48,120 nt of DNA from contig CACYJU010000016.1 of NCBI GenBank assembly GCA_902774845.1, forward strand, positions 1 to 48,120, read 5' to 3'. The DNA is from an uncultured Bacteroidota bacterium. Lineage in GTDB: Bacteria > Bacteroidota > Bacteroidia > Bacteroidales > P3. The position numbers and the translations under genes were made by a program. The stretch's first letter is position 1. Each line of letters begins with the position of its first letter. Of this stretch, positions 25,401-34,978 are shown one piece after another. The notes beneath the pieces were generated by a model that did not search any database, had not been told where the DNA came from, and was given only the letters and a program-made list of their open reading frames with translations.

Positions 25401-27287
25401 CATCTCCTGTGCGATAAGCGTAGGAGCGTCAGGACCATTCAGAACCTTGAAGCAGTTCTCGAAAAGAGCCTGGCACACATCGTCTATCTGACGAAGCAGC
25501 TCAACCGACTGCCAAGCACCACCATTCGAAGCCTGAGCAAAAGGTATACCGACCGTGATGTAGTTCAATGCACCTGGTTCAAGTGTGAACGGACCTGCCG
25601 ACTGCATGAAACGACGGTCTCCGATGGGGTTACCAGCCTGAACCTCTGTCCATTCAATCAGAGGATCAACACCGTCTGTGCCCCAGTGCAACGGGTCACT
25701 GTCTCCGGGGAACATGAAGTCACACTCATATTCAGTAGTACCGGTCGACAGACCGTCACCTCCGAATTTCATACGCTGACGGTTCTTCCAATATCCACGC
25801 AGATACAGGTAGTAGTCAGTTGCTTTAGAAGGCTCCGAGTTGTAACCGCTGGCTTTATTCTCGTAGTACACGAAACGACGCATACCGAAACGCTCATCGT
25901 CAACGATGTTGTTACCGAAGTTCACACCATTGATAGCGCAGTTTCCAACAGCATCACCTGGCTGGAAATACCATGCCAGAGGATAGTAAAGGTCAGCGTC
26001 GTCGGTCAATTTGATTGTGTCATATCCAACACCGCCAGGCAGCTTGTAACGCTCCAAGTCTGAAGCATAATACAAACGCATCTTGGCAATATCGATCTTA
26101 GGATTATCCTTGCCGTCAGGATCCATGTACGGACCCTGGAAGAAGTCGATACCGATTGCAGGAGGAATACCAGAATAGCTTCCCGATCCGGGACCATCTG
26201 CCTCGTCACCGTTATAGCAATATCCCAAACCACGTTTCACATCGCATCCTACATAGTCGTCAAAAGCATATCCCAAATCCGGGTCAACCCACTGGCTGAA
26301 ATAGGTATTCTTCAAAGTATAGGTCGAACGGTTGATAATTTCATACGAGTAGAAAGTCATGTTGTTGATTTCGTCATTTGTCGAGAAACCGAACGCCTGT
26401 GCTCTGATTTCAAGTCCGATAGGGCTACCCTGTGTCTCCATGTGGGTGTTACCCATATCGTTGAAAATCCACCAAATTGTCTGGTCGCCTTTCAGCACCT
26501 GGTCCGAGAGAAGGCCTCCATGCACAACTCCTGCAGAGTCTTCCATCGTGCGACGCGGCGAATAGTTCTCGCCGGGTGCCAACGCTGCCTTCAATGAGGA
26601 CGGGCAAAGCTCATTGTCAAAATCATAGTAAGGATAATCTCCAGCAAGAGGATCATAATGACCATCGTGGTTTGCATCATAGAACGGGGCCAGGTAAGGC
26701 GAGAGTCCAGCTTCACCTCCCTCTGCGGGCCAGTTCATGATAACCTCTGGTATTGCAGCCTGGTCAAACACTCCCTCACGCGGACTCGGCGGATTGGTCG
26801 TGTAGTCGAACATGGCCATCAACGCCATAACGTCTGCCTTGGTGATGATGTAATGTTTGTCATACTTGGTGCAACGATCCAGGTCTGTCGATGCAGCACC
26901 GTCGATAGTCAGCGGGCCTGGCCAGAAATCGTCACCTTCCGAACCGAAACGCAGAGCGGCAAGACGCAACTGCTCGTTGACGTCAGTACCACCAATCCAC
27001 AATGCTGCGCAGAACATCGGGCAGGTATTACTGTTCTTCGGTATATGATACTGTGCCACACTGCCGTCGTACCACATATTGCCATAGCCATTGATCATGG
27101 CTCTGACATTATTGACACTAAGCTCAGCAGTACTTTGCGCTCTCTTGCACGCTGATGCCTTTGCCTGTGCGGCAGACCGCTTGCCGGCAGTCCGTTTGCA
27201 CTCCGTGCACTCGCGAGCATAGGCGGTCCCTGCTCCTAATCCAAACAGGAATGCCACCAATACAATTTTGCTAAATATATTCTTCAT
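22488..27287 (-). CDS. Giant secreted protein with T9SS-type C-terminal domain
   Basis: 1599 residues. Signal peptide 1-24 (ends TAYA), then a Cys/Lys-rich stretch (ECTECKRTAGKRSAAQAK). The body is a long chain of beta-rich segments with no enzyme motif I recognise. Around residue 210 is a calcium-loop-like DANHDGHYDPLAGDYPYYD, a pattern typical of Bacteroidota surface proteins. The last 110 residues form a FlgD/T9SS type A-like sandwich: VVPNPYYSSSAYE, TISIYTLDGTLVRKLGP, then GGMYLIHVEV, with an extra tail (MRPVDLNSFGF) after the usual end. It probably crosses the outer membrane by T9SS and stays at the surface. It is 27 bases after the TonB-receptor-like gene and 36 bases before the PorV-family gene. 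Confidence 0.8.
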   Translation of the reverse strand: MKNIFSKIVLVAFLFGLGAGTAYARECTECKRTAGKRSAAQAKASACKRAQSTAELSVNNVRAMINGYGNMWYDGSVAQYHIPKNSNTCPMFCAALWIGGTDVNEQLRLAALRFGSEGDDFWPGPLTIDGAASTDLDRCTKYDKHYIITKADVMALMAMFDYTTNPPSPREGVFDQAAIPEVIMNWPAEGGEAGLSPYLAPFYDANHDGHYDPLAGDYPYYDFDNELCPSSLKAALAPGENYSPRRTMEDSAGVVHGGLLSDQVLKGDQTIWWIFNDMGNTHMETQGSPIGLEIRAQAFGFSTNDEINNMTFYSYEIINRSTYTLKNTYFSQWVDPDLGYAFDDYVGCDVKRGLGYCYNGDEADGPGSGSYSGIPPAIGIDFFQGPYMDPDGKDNPKIDIAKMRLYYASDLERYKLPGGVGYDTIKLTDDADLYYPLAWYFQPGDAVGNCAINGVNFGNNIVDDERFGMRRFVYYENKASGYNSEPSKATDYYLYLRGYWKNRQRMKFGGDGLSTGTTEYECDFMFPGDSDPLHWGTDGVDPLIEWTEVQAGNPIGDRRFMQSAGPFTLEPGALNYITVGIPFAQASNGGAWQSVELLRQIDDVCQALFENCFKVLNGPDAPTLIAQEMKNEVILYITYQNDASMGEDYVELDPAIPTYYTDANGNRRRYSDEERSYKFEGYQIYQLKDAKTSIADISDITKARLVAQCDLENYYDDTLDSPTVPIGTLVNYTTNSTTGLLSANIMVNGANNGLQHVFRITTDQFSTGTNRALVNNKEYYYVCIAYAHNRFKEYSQTSPDMLDGQKEPYLAGRTDEWGRTITPITVIPHDPTNENGGTLVQAEFGMKPLITRVEGYGNGGSVLRLTDESIEELMGPKGVPGKAPGYSLLDTVTGKMTLTDACLINNPVYKENYGPVNVTVIDPLNIKPGKFVVKFMGVNDNSKWVITKENPTEPLYYTADSVPVYSDTADYAIGRYNEQLFLDLGVSVAITNPKAVGDSYTISTMPTNLGTFVAGGYVNDGSLLSSSMKFADNEKQWLSGIPDYDGDPSYNWIRSGAQYAAGSLGTFKNSDEAISDYEEYLDEDYYMVTASRGSSVQADPFDKYQVFEDVVGGLWSPYKLVSTRDFHPGFCMKYYIAPQRFLDSLHAIPRYTNVYLSYWRTMRKLMSHACNKALIFNDIKSLPSVRIVLTSDTSKWTRCPVLEMCDDYQQSEGNARKFQIRRHASVDKNGDTSSVRMASEDPNSPNYISDMGMGWFPGYAINTTTGERLNIMFGEDSRYVQYNGRDMLWNPVNTMMDGTQNYVMGGRHFIYVMNAIEQPFYKIFGAGTSVETYSYTTPSYDAGRYALQMLRISEKVMTTKDPTPSQQQNLAYDHGLLKDEIEKASVNEVRDAMSLLFSSVAWVNMPLVDRRYEFYNPKDIPCDVTIDIDVPTQYGLYYGPNATRRPLSESQNSNRPMYMFELSEDIATLTGQALANDVTKDYKDSILSLINVVPNPYYSSSAYETASQLETKVRFVNVPGGTTISIYTLDGTLVRKLGPTAGDSDPTYKYVIDWDLHNHEGIPIAGGMYLIHVEVPNIGYRVIKWFGTMRPVDLNSFGF

Positions 27288-27314
27288 GTCTGTAGTTTTT
27301 TTCTTATTGTTGGA

Positions 27315-30300
27315 TTAGAAGTTATACGACAAGGAAACCTTCCACGTACGCGGCGAAGAATAGTTCCATGTATTGTTGTTCTGATACACAGCATAGAGGT
27401 CTCTATACGACTGCGGATCGAGATAGGAGTTGATGATTGCCTGGGTACCCGGGTCGGTAAGATAACCGTTATCGGTCGGGTTACCGGTTACTGCAAATAC
27501 TCCGGTCACGTTACGGATGTCAAACAGGTTGTGAACCGTGAGGGCCAGGTTAAGATAGGTATCTTTCTTACCAGCCTTGATCGGCCAGGTCTTGTCGATA
27601 ACAATGTCAAAGTAGAATCCCCAGGGGAGACGAGCTCCACGATAACTACCTACGATAGTGTACTGGGTGTTGCTGAGTGCGCGGGTGTAAGGACGTCCCG
27701 ACTGGGCAACTGCCATCAGGTTTACACCGAAGTTTTCGAGAACCTTGACCTCTTTCACACGGAGTTCACCGGTCTCTTTATCCTTGACTTTGCGTTTGAT
27801 AACGGGTCCATTGTACTTGGCTCCACCGGCATAACGGAAGTCGATGTTCGCCTTGAACTCATGGCGACGGTCGTCATCGATAGGATTGAGCATCTTAAGG
27901 GTCGTGTAACCCTCCTTGATCAACTCGGTCATGGTTGTCGACGAAAGACCGGTTCCGTCAGCATACTGCAACGTGTAGTTGGCGTTCACACGGAAGTTCT
28001 TGGTCTGACGCAGGTCGTAAGCGATTGTGACTCCCTTGATGGTTTTGAAGTCTATATTGTCATATGAGTAGTAGTTCGGGTTCGGGTCAGCTCCGACATA
28101 CTGGACCAGCTGGATAAGGTCGCGGGTCTCTTTATAGTAAGCCGAGATGCTGATGGCTGAGTTCTTGTTCTTTCCTTTACCAAGCGCCTGCTGGAAACCG
28201 ATTTCATAGTTGGTGATCCTCTCAGGTTTCAGGTTAGGATTGCTGATTGTGGCAATCTGAGTCATATACATGTAACCCAGATAGTTTGCCTGCCATCCGC
28301 TCGACGGACGACGTGCGATAATGTCATAACTGGCTTTGAACTGCGAGTTGTCTCCAACGGGGAACGAGAATGCGATACGAGGCATCGGCACCCATTGTGG
28401 TTCATACTCCTTGAAAGCTCCCGATCCAACCTTGTTGTTTGCGAAAGCCTCCTGGCCACCACCGGTACCTTTCGTACGGAACGGTGTCGGTTTACTCGAC
28501 ACACCGGCGATGTCACTCGGAGTGTTCACGCCCTCACCGCTGGCGTTATACCAGTTTGTCGTACCGCTCGATGTGGTTGAACGGTAACCGCGGATTGTAG
28601 GCTTGCTGGCCGATGCATCGTCAACATACACCACCCAGTCGTCCTCAACGTTGTTGGCAAGGGTTCCGCTATATTCAACTTTACCCTCTTTAAGATCTTT
28701 AACTGTGTAAGCCTCATACAGCAGGTAAGGATCTTTCAGCACCATCTGGTTTCCATTGAAGTAGTCCACACGGAGACCAACATTGAAGATAAGGTCTTGG
28801 AAATAGAAACGGTCCTGGATATAACCTGCCATATAGGTCGGTGAGAAAGCGGGGAGATAGCGGTATTTCTCATGTCCCTTTACTGCAGGATCAAAGAAAT
28901 CCTCGAAACTCCACTTTCCGTTGTATTTTTCTCCATTGTGCTTGTAACCGTAGTAGCTCACGTAGGCGTTACCACTGTTGAAGAGCTCGTCTGACGAGAA
29001 CATGTCAACACCACCGGCCGCTGCATACTGCTCTGGGGTGTAGCTGTTCACATCCAACCAATCGGTTGCTCCCACATTATAATAATTACGCATTGCAGCA
29101 TCAAATGCCGATTGGTTCTCAACATTATTCAAACGGTCGTAGGTGACGCGCAGGGTTGAACCCTCATATTCAAGTCGCGGATTCGTATAATCCAACTGCG
29201 AGATATGACGGTTTGCATTCTGGTACATCAAAGTCCAAAGGTCAGCGGCACCCAACGAATATGACGACGATGAATAACGGTCATACTGGAATCCGATTTC
29301 AAGGTCGTGTCCCTTGATAAGGGCCGATGCCTTAGCCTGCACATAGATGTAGTCTGTCTGGGACATACCAAACGATGTGCTCTGGTAACCGGTGTTGTAG
29401 AACATGCCATACACAGTCGACGGGGCATCTCCGTTGAAAAGGCCCTTCAACTCGCGGATGTTGTCGCGATTGGTCATGTACGGACGGTACTCTTCGTTCT
29501 CATAGAGCTGCATAGTATATCTTGCCAAACGGGCATTGGCAGGATCGATACCGTTTTTATACGACTCCATATCCACGGTCTCCAACCAACTGTCGTGAAC
29601 CAATGCGTATGTCTCAACTCCGTTGTTATCATATAACATTCTTGTGTAGTGGGGAGTCATTGTGGTGTTGAATGTGGAGATATGTCCATATTTGAACACA
29701 TCGTCCAGCGACTTGCCGAAGTTGCTGTTATAGGTCTGCGATGTGGAGCGGCTCACCATAGCTGTGATATTGTACATCACGTTCGAAACGGCAGCCGTCG
29801 ACTTTGTCTCAGGAAGGGTCGACTCTTCGCTCTGATGTTTGGCGTCTTTGAAACGCTGGGTGAAGTCGATCGTGAGTCCATAGCTCTGGTCAACCTCAAC
29901 TCCGCCGCTTCCCTGGTTCATATTCAATGCCCAGTAGCTCGAACCGGTCAAAGGATACATTCCGCGAGAATATTCTCCAGTAAGTGTCAAAGTTGCATAG
30001 TCGGTAAATCTGAAGTCAATTGCTCCTTCCATCGCAACGCTGTAATAGCTGGTGTGAGGTTTCTGAGTAACCGTATGGAAATCATCGGCATGCAACTGCT
30101 CTTCTGCGGTATAGTTGATAGTATGTTCAACCATGTCAAACGACAACGGATTATCCTGTATATACTGCGCTTTATCCTCATTTACAACCTTATAACGTCC
30201 TGACTTTGCACGATAATATCCATCTTTTGCATAAGCTCCCTGTCCTGTCAGACGGAAACCGATCATTGTACGCTCCGTAACGCCGCCATCCGGCTGGGTC

Positions 30301-31073
30301 TTCTTCTGTTTGTAGATAGGACCAGTCAAATACAGCATCAACGAGTTGAGCAGGCGATAGTCAATGTATGTCTCATACTTGATAACGCCCTTGAACTGGC
30401 TTGAAGGCGGTTTCAGCGTAATAATCTGAGTACCTCCGATAGCCTCACCGATGCTGGCCGGGGTACCACCAAGGATAACCTGAATCTCTGCGATAGCCTC
30501 TTTCGGGGCGCTGATTCCGGTACGTTTACGGACACCGCCCTGCATCGTCACCATACCACCCTCACCACGGGCCGATCCCGAACCACCGTCATCATATCCG
30601 ATACCTCCCACGGCTGCCACAATAGCGTCAACCGAGTTACCAGGCATCTTCGCGATATCATCGCTGGTGATACGCTGTCCCGACTCCGGTGTTCCCACCT
30701 CGAATATCGGGGCTCTGTCTGCCACAACTTCGAGCTCGGTCATCACCGTTGCCGACGGCTTCAGTTTAAAATCTGCGATCGTGAATCCCGATGCCTTCAC
30801 ATTGACGCCGGTTTTCAGCTGTCCGTCATAGCCAACGCTGGTCACCTTGATGTCGTAGGTTCCGACCTGAAGTCCCTTGATGGTATAGACTCCGTCAAAG
30901 TCGGTTTGTCCTGCACCAATTCGCTCGCCGTTCTGCATCACAATGACGTTGATGAACGACATTGGCTCGCCTGACTTCGCATCGGTCACGGTACCTTTCA
31001 AAATACCCTGTGCCTGCATCAACCCGTGGGCAAGCATCAGCAGACCGATTGTCATTAGTACTTTCTTGAACAT
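27315..31073 (-). CDS. TonB-dependent receptor-like outer-membrane protein
   Basis: 1252 residues from the ATG at 31073; a TTG two codons earlier is less likely. Signal peptide 1-21 (ends MQAQ). Residues about 22-110 form a carboxypeptidase-regulatory-like domain (GILKGTVTDAKSGEPMSFIN, YTIKGLQVGTYDIKVTSVGY). A plug domain at about 125-240 contains SVDAIVAAVGGIGYDDGG and a Gly-rich loop. The rest is a large 22-strand barrel ending in WKVSLSYNF. It is not a typical SusC: no SusD gene follows and the SusC signature is missing. The partner is the giant T9SS-type protein encoded next, so it may be the membrane half of a surface complex. It is transcribed after secDF and a small membrane protein. 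Confidence 0.85.
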   Translation of the reverse strand: MFKKVLMTIGLLMLAHGLMQAQGILKGTVTDAKSGEPMSFINVIVMQNGERIGAGQTDFDGVYTIKGLQVGTYDIKVTSVGYDGQLKTGVNVKASGFTIADFKLKPSATVMTELEVVADRAPIFEVGTPESGQRITSDDIAKMPGNSVDAIVAAVGGIGYDDGGSGSARGEGGMVTMQGGVRKRTGISAPKEAIAEIQVILGGTPASIGEAIGGTQIITLKPPSSQFKGVIKYETYIDYRLLNSLMLYLTGPIYKQKKTQPDGGVTERTMIGFRLTGQGAYAKDGYYRAKSGRYKVVNEDKAQYIQDNPLSFDMVEHTINYTAEEQLHADDFHTVTQKPHTSYYSVAMEGAIDFRFTDYATLTLTGEYSRGMYPLTGSSYWALNMNQGSGGVEVDQSYGLTIDFTQRFKDAKHQSEESTLPETKSTAAVSNVMYNITAMVSRSTSQTYNSNFGKSLDDVFKYGHISTFNTTMTPHYTRMLYDNNGVETYALVHDSWLETVDMESYKNGIDPANARLARYTMQLYENEEYRPYMTNRDNIRELKGLFNGDAPSTVYGMFYNTGYQSTSFGMSQTDYIYVQAKASALIKGHDLEIGFQYDRYSSSSYSLGAADLWTLMYQNANRHISQLDYTNPRLEYEGSTLRVTYDRLNNVENQSAFDAAMRNYYNVGATDWLDVNSYTPEQYAAAGGVDMFSSDELFNSGNAYVSYYGYKHNGEKYNGKWSFEDFFDPAVKGHEKYRYLPAFSPTYMAGYIQDRFYFQDLIFNVGLRVDYFNGNQMVLKDPYLLYEAYTVKDLKEGKVEYSGTLANNVEDDWVVYVDDASASKPTIRGYRSTTSSGTTNWYNASGEGVNTPSDIAGVSSKPTPFRTKGTGGGQEAFANNKVGSGAFKEYEPQWVPMPRIAFSFPVGDNSQFKASYDIIARRPSSGWQANYLGYMYMTQIATISNPNLKPERITNYEIGFQQALGKGKNKNSAISISAYYKETRDLIQLVQYVGADPNPNYYSYDNIDFKTIKGVTIAYDLRQTKNFRVNANYTLQYADGTGLSSTTMTELIKEGYTTLKMLNPIDDDRRHEFKANIDFRYAGGAKYNGPVIKRKVKDKETGELRVKEVKVLENFGVNLMAVAQSGRPYTRALSNTQYTIVGSYRGARLPWGFYFDIVIDKTWPIKAGKKDTYLNLALTVHNLFDIRNVTGVFAVTGNPTDNGYLTDPGTQAIINSYLDPQSYRDLYAVYQNNNTWNYSSPRTWKVSLSYNF

Positions 31074-31115
31074 ACTCAATATTATTACGTTATACGATTA
31101 TTTATTTTCTCTCAA

Positions 31116-31478
31116 TTAGAATTTCTCTTCGATATATTTGTTCTCGAGGATAGTGTTGTAGATTACAGCTTGACGGAGGTCGAAATCCACACCCTGTACC
31201 TGGCTATCAGCTTCTTGCATCTTTGGAGCACTCTGTCTCTCTCTCTTCGGCTTTGCTGCCTCTTCGGTGAAGCAGCTGTTACCGGGCATATTTTCGTACG
31301 TGAAATACTCCTCTCTCTCCTTTCTCTTCTCCTGATGAGTGCTTCTCTGATTTCTCCCTCCCACTCTTCCGGTTTGGGATGTGTTCGACACCGGGAATGC
31401 TTTCCTGACAGCCTTTATGACTTTCAGGGTCACAATCGCAGAGATTGCCAAACACACTATAACCGTGAAGAACTCCAT
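31116..31478 (-). CDS. Small single-pass membrane protein
   Basis: 120 residues: a membrane helix at 3-22 (FFTVIVCLAISAIVTLKVI), a basic, low-complexity middle (RNQRSTHQEKRKEREEY), and a C-terminal helix FDLRQAVIYNTILENKYIEE. No known family. It sits 28 bases after secDF and 42 bases before the receptor gene. The topology places most of the chain in the cytoplasm. The conserved-looking C-terminal segment may be a docking peptide for SecDF or another partner; this is a guess. Confidence 0.7.
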   Translation of the reverse strand: MEFFTVIVCLAISAIVTLKVIKAVRKAFPVSNTSQTGRVGGRNQRSTHQEKRKEREEYFTYENMPGNSCFTEEAAKPKRERQSAPKMQEADSQVQGVDFDLRQAVIYNTILENKYIEEKF

Positions 31479-31506
31479 AACTTACTGTTTCCTACTTCTA
31501 TTATCT

Positions 31507-34500
31507 TTATTTAGCTTCTACAGCTTTAGTTTTGTTCTCTCTGCGTTTAGAGATCTCATAGACCACCGGGCAGGCGATGCAAACCGATGAGAACATACCG
31601 CAAACCACACCGACCAACAACGCGAAGATAAATCCGCGGATAACCTCACCTCCGAAGATGAACATCATGAGCAGCGTCACGAAGGTGGTGCCGCTGGTGT
31701 TGATCGTACGGGCAAGGGTCGAGTTGATAGCGTCGTTCATGTGTGTCATGAGGTCACGCTTCGGATAGAGTTTCTTGTACTCACGCACACGGTCGAAGAT
31801 AACCACCGTAGCGTTGATTGAGTAACCTATTACCGTCAGCACAGCCGAGATGAAGTACTGGTCAACCTCCAGATTGAACGGCAGCAAGCCGTACAGCAGC
31901 GAGAACATACCGATGACCAGAATTGTGTCGTGGGTAAGGGCTGCCACCGATCCGAGACCGAACCTCCAACTGCGGAAACGAAGTCCGATATAGACGAAGA
32001 TGATAAGCAGACCTCCGATGATTGCCCATATCGAATGCACCAGGTTGTCATGTGCGATAGTACCGCCCACCTGTTCTGCCTGGATGATACCGAGCGGGTT
32101 GGTCTCCGTCGACTTGAACTCGTCGAGGGTGATAGGCTTTGCATAATAGCCCTTCGCTCCTTCATAGAGTTTTGCCATTATCTCGTTCTTCACCTCATCG
32201 CCGTCTTCTTTAATCTTATATTTAGTGGTAATCTTCAACTGGGTCGAAGGTCCATAGGTTTTCACCTCGGGTGCCTCGTCAAACTGCTTGTTCATGCTGC
32301 TGCGCACCTCAACGGCGTTGACCGGCTGGTCGAAACGCACGACGTAAGTACGTCCTCCGCTGAAGTCGATACCGAAACTCAATCCGCGTGTGGCAAATCC
32401 AACAGCGCAAATCAGGATAGCGCAAGCCATGATGATGTAGAACACTTTGCGCTTCCCGATGAAGTTGATATGCACATTGCGCATGAAATCAGCGCTGAAC
32501 GGGAACGAGAAGTTGATCTTCTTGTGTGCTCTCAGCAGGTTGTCGATAACCAAGCGGGTGATGAAGATACTGGTGAACAGAGAGGTCACAATACCGATAC
32601 ACAGCGTGACTGCGAATCCGCGGACAGGACCCGAACCAAACATGATAAGCACCAATCCCAGCAGGAAGGTGGTAACCTGTCCGTCGATGATGGCCGAGTA
32701 AGCATTCTTGAATCCGGTATCGACCGAATTTGCCACGCTCGAGCCGTTTCTCAGTTCTTCCTTGATACGCTCGTATATGATCACGTTTCCGTCAACAGCC
32801 ATTGCCATTGTAAGCACTATACCTGCTATACCGGGCAGCGTGAGCACCGAACCTATCGAGGCCAAGATTCCAATCAATAGGAATACATTCGTAATAAGGG
32901 CTATCACCGACACCCAACCTGCACGGTTGTAGAACACCACCATGTAGATGAGTACCACGATGAAAGCAAGGATGAACGATATCAAACCGCGGGTGATTGA
33001 CTCCTGTCCGAGTGAAGGTCCTACGACAGCTTCCTGAACGATGATTGCCGGAGCCTCCAATTTACCTGATTTCAAAATATTTGCAAGGTCTTTTGCCTCA
33101 TCCAGCGTGAAGTCACCGGTAATCGACGAACGTCCGCCGGCAATCTCTCCGTTCACCACAGGGGCCGAATAGACAACGTTATCCATCACGATGGCGATGC
33201 ACTTTCCAACGTTGGCTCCCGTTATCTGTTTCCAGTCGCGGGCTCCTTCGGTGTTCATCGTCATCGAGATCTCATTGCCGCCCACCTGGCTGAAGTCCTG
33301 ACGTGCGTCGGTGATGACCTCTCCGCCAAGAACCGGGTTACCGTCGTTCTCAACGGCGATAGCGTACAGCTGGTAGATATCCTGATTGTCTTTCAAAGGT
33401 TTTGCACTCCAGAGGTATTTCACTCGACGGGTGTCATACCATTTCTTCTCAGCGGCGAGAGCCAGCATCTCGTTGATGGCGTCTCTGTCGCTTCTGCGGG
33501 CCATACCCACAACCGGTCCTGCAACCAACTGTCCGTTGGGAGTCACGTTCGGATAGAGTTTGGCAAACAGCGGGTTGTCCTTCATCTGATCCGGCTGACC
33601 CTGATCTGCAACTTTCTCGTTACCGTTCACAGCCAACTGGTCAACCAGCGAAGTGTCCTCGCTCTCTTCCTCTGCCTCTGCCACCTCTTCAGCGGCGGTA
33701 GTGTCGACCTCTTCGGTGCCGGCACCCATCACAGCAAGACTCGAGTTGATCTTGTCGAGGGTTTTGAAACCATACTCATCCATATTGTCGTGAGTTCTCC
33801 AGAACTCCAACTGTGCGGTGCTCTGCAAGAGTTTGCGGACACGCTCGGGCTCCTTCACTCCGGGCAGCTCCACAAGTATTCTCTCCGATGCCTCCAGCTT
33901 CTGGATTGAAGGCTGGGCAACTCCGAATTTGTCGATACGCTGGCACAGACGCTCATAGGTCATCTCGTATGCCGACTTGGTGGCCGACTGTAGTTCGCTC
34001 TTCACTTTGGCGTTATTGTCGGTTGCCTTGATGTTCGGCAGTTTCGGGCCGATGAAATACGATGCAAGACGGAGTTCCTTTTCTCCGTTCATCTCGCGGT
34101 TGATGCGCTCGATCTCGTCACAGAAAAGCGACACGAAATCCTTGTTCGTGGTCACCTTCTGGCGAGCGAGAGCGGCTTCCATTGCCTTCTCAAACAGTCC
34201 GTTATCGGGAAGATCCTTGTGAGCGAGAGATCTCACGACGTCTGCCGTCGAAACCTCCAGCATCACGTTCATACCGCCCTTCAGGTCAAGTCCAAGGTTG
34301 ATTTCCTTTCCTTGGCATTGACGGTATGTTGAACCCAGATACACCTTCTCATTTGCCATAGAATCAAGGTAATGAGCCTCGTAAGCAGTCTGTAGTGAGT
34401 CGAGTTTCACCTGCTTGGCAAGCTCGTCGCCGTTAGCCAACAGCGCGGCTTTGGTTTGGGTAGTTTCGCTCGCAGCGTAAGCCTCTGCAGCCTTTTTTGC

Positions 34501-34602
34501 CTTACGATTGACGCTACTCGTCACAAACGTATAGGACAATTGGTACAGACACACCAATACAAAAGCCCACGCTAAAAACCTTATAAGTCCTTTGTTCTGC
34601 AT
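31507..34602 (-). CDS. secDF: Protein translocase subunits SecD and SecF, fused
   Basis: 1031 residues, a natural SecD-SecF fusion as is usual in Bacteroidota. SecD part: first membrane helix at 8-26, GLDLKGGMNVMLEV near residue 103, the P1 periplasmic region with a long acidic insert (VDTTAAEEVAEAEEESEDTS), and the helix motif AVDGNVIIYERIKEEL. SecF part: GIDFSGGRTYVVRFDQPV and SINATVVIFDRVREYKK. The protein uses proton flow to pull exported proteins out of SecYEG into the periplasm. It starts the long unit ending with the PorV-family gene and has its own promoter at 34649-34679. Confidence 0.96.
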   Translation of the reverse strand: MQNKGLIRFLAWAFVLVCLYQLSYTFVTSSVNRKAKKAAEAYAASETTQTKAALLANGDELAKQVKLDSLQTAYEAHYLDSMANEKVYLGSTYRQCQGKEINLGLDLKGGMNVMLEVSTADVVRSLAHKDLPDNGLFEKAMEAALARQKVTTNKDFVSLFCDEIERINREMNGEKELRLASYFIGPKLPNIKATDNNAKVKSELQSATKSAYEMTYERLCQRIDKFGVAQPSIQKLEASERILVELPGVKEPERVRKLLQSTAQLEFWRTHDNMDEYGFKTLDKINSSLAVMGAGTEEVDTTAAEEVAEAEEESEDTSLVDQLAVNGNEKVADQGQPDQMKDNPLFAKLYPNVTPNGQLVAGPVVGMARRSDRDAINEMLALAAEKKWYDTRRVKYLWSAKPLKDNQDIYQLYAIAVENDGNPVLGGEVITDARQDFSQVGGNEISMTMNTEGARDWKQITGANVGKCIAIVMDNVVYSAPVVNGEIAGGRSSITGDFTLDEAKDLANILKSGKLEAPAIIVQEAVVGPSLGQESITRGLISFILAFIVVLIYMVVFYNRAGWVSVIALITNVFLLIGILASIGSVLTLPGIAGIVLTMAMAVDGNVIIYERIKEELRNGSSVANSVDTGFKNAYSAIIDGQVTTFLLGLVLIMFGSGPVRGFAVTLCIGIVTSLFTSIFITRLVIDNLLRAHKKINFSFPFSADFMRNVHINFIGKRKVFYIIMACAILICAVGFATRGLSFGIDFSGGRTYVVRFDQPVNAVEVRSSMNKQFDEAPEVKTYGPSTQLKITTKYKIKEDGDEVKNEIMAKLYEGAKGYYAKPITLDEFKSTETNPLGIIQAEQVGGTIAHDNLVHSIWAIIGGLLIIFVYIGLRFRSWRFGLGSVAALTHDTILVIGMFSLLYGLLPFNLEVDQYFISAVLTVIGYSINATVVIFDRVREYKKLYPKRDLMTHMNDAINSTLARTINTSGTTFVTLLMMFIFGGEVIRGFIFALLVGVVCGMFSSVCIACPVVYEISKRRENKTKAVEAK

Positions 34603-34648
34603 ATTTTAAGATTTAATTTTTGTTTCTATTGCGCACTATTAGAGTATG

Positions 34649-34679
34649 CAAAGATAGTAAATTTTACACATTGCACAAC
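34649..34679 (-). promoter_or_regulatory. Promoter of the secDF unit
   Basis: On the minus strand: GTTG (34679-34676, weak -33 match), 19 bases, then a perfect TATCTTTG (34656-34649). It lies 47 bases before the secDF ATG. Confidence 0.7.
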
Positions 34680-34918
34680 TCTTTTCCGAAAAAAAATAAA
34701 TATTTTTTAATTACATTATAGCAGATGGCTCATTTTCAAACTCTACCGAAAGCCCTTTCAAACTCTGCCAAACCTCTCTTCCAAGCAACATCGACTCCTC
34801 TCTTCTCTCACCTCCCTCAAAGGTCCCATCCAGGTTCCATTTTCCTTCCTCAAAACCTCCTCGTTCCCTCCTGCTGTACAGCATCAGAACAGCACTAAAA
34901 CCGCAGTTTTTATCAGGG

Positions 34919-34951
34919 AAATGTCAGGAAAATGTCAGGAAAATGTCAGAG
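34919..34951. repeat. Three tandem 11-bp repeats upstream of radC
   Basis: Units AAATGTCAGGA, AAATGTCAGGA and AAATGTCAGAG, ending 27 bases before the -33 element of the radC promoter. A 10-bp palindrome GCTGTACAGC lies at 34873-34882. The rest of the 34603-35117 gap is pyrimidine-rich on the plus strand and shows no gene. Confidence 0.8.
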
Positions 34952-34978
34952 AACTTTTGGCGATTAAATGGTGAAAAC

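Noticed and set aside
24801..26063. 420-codon open frame on the plus strand opposite the giant secreted protein
   Set aside because: Antisense to a long gene with clear domains; the composition is Arg/Val/Ile-rich as expected for such a shadow.
31930..32880. 316-codon open frame opposite secDF
   Set aside because: Full SecDF motifs are on the other strand; this frame lacks any recognisable domain.
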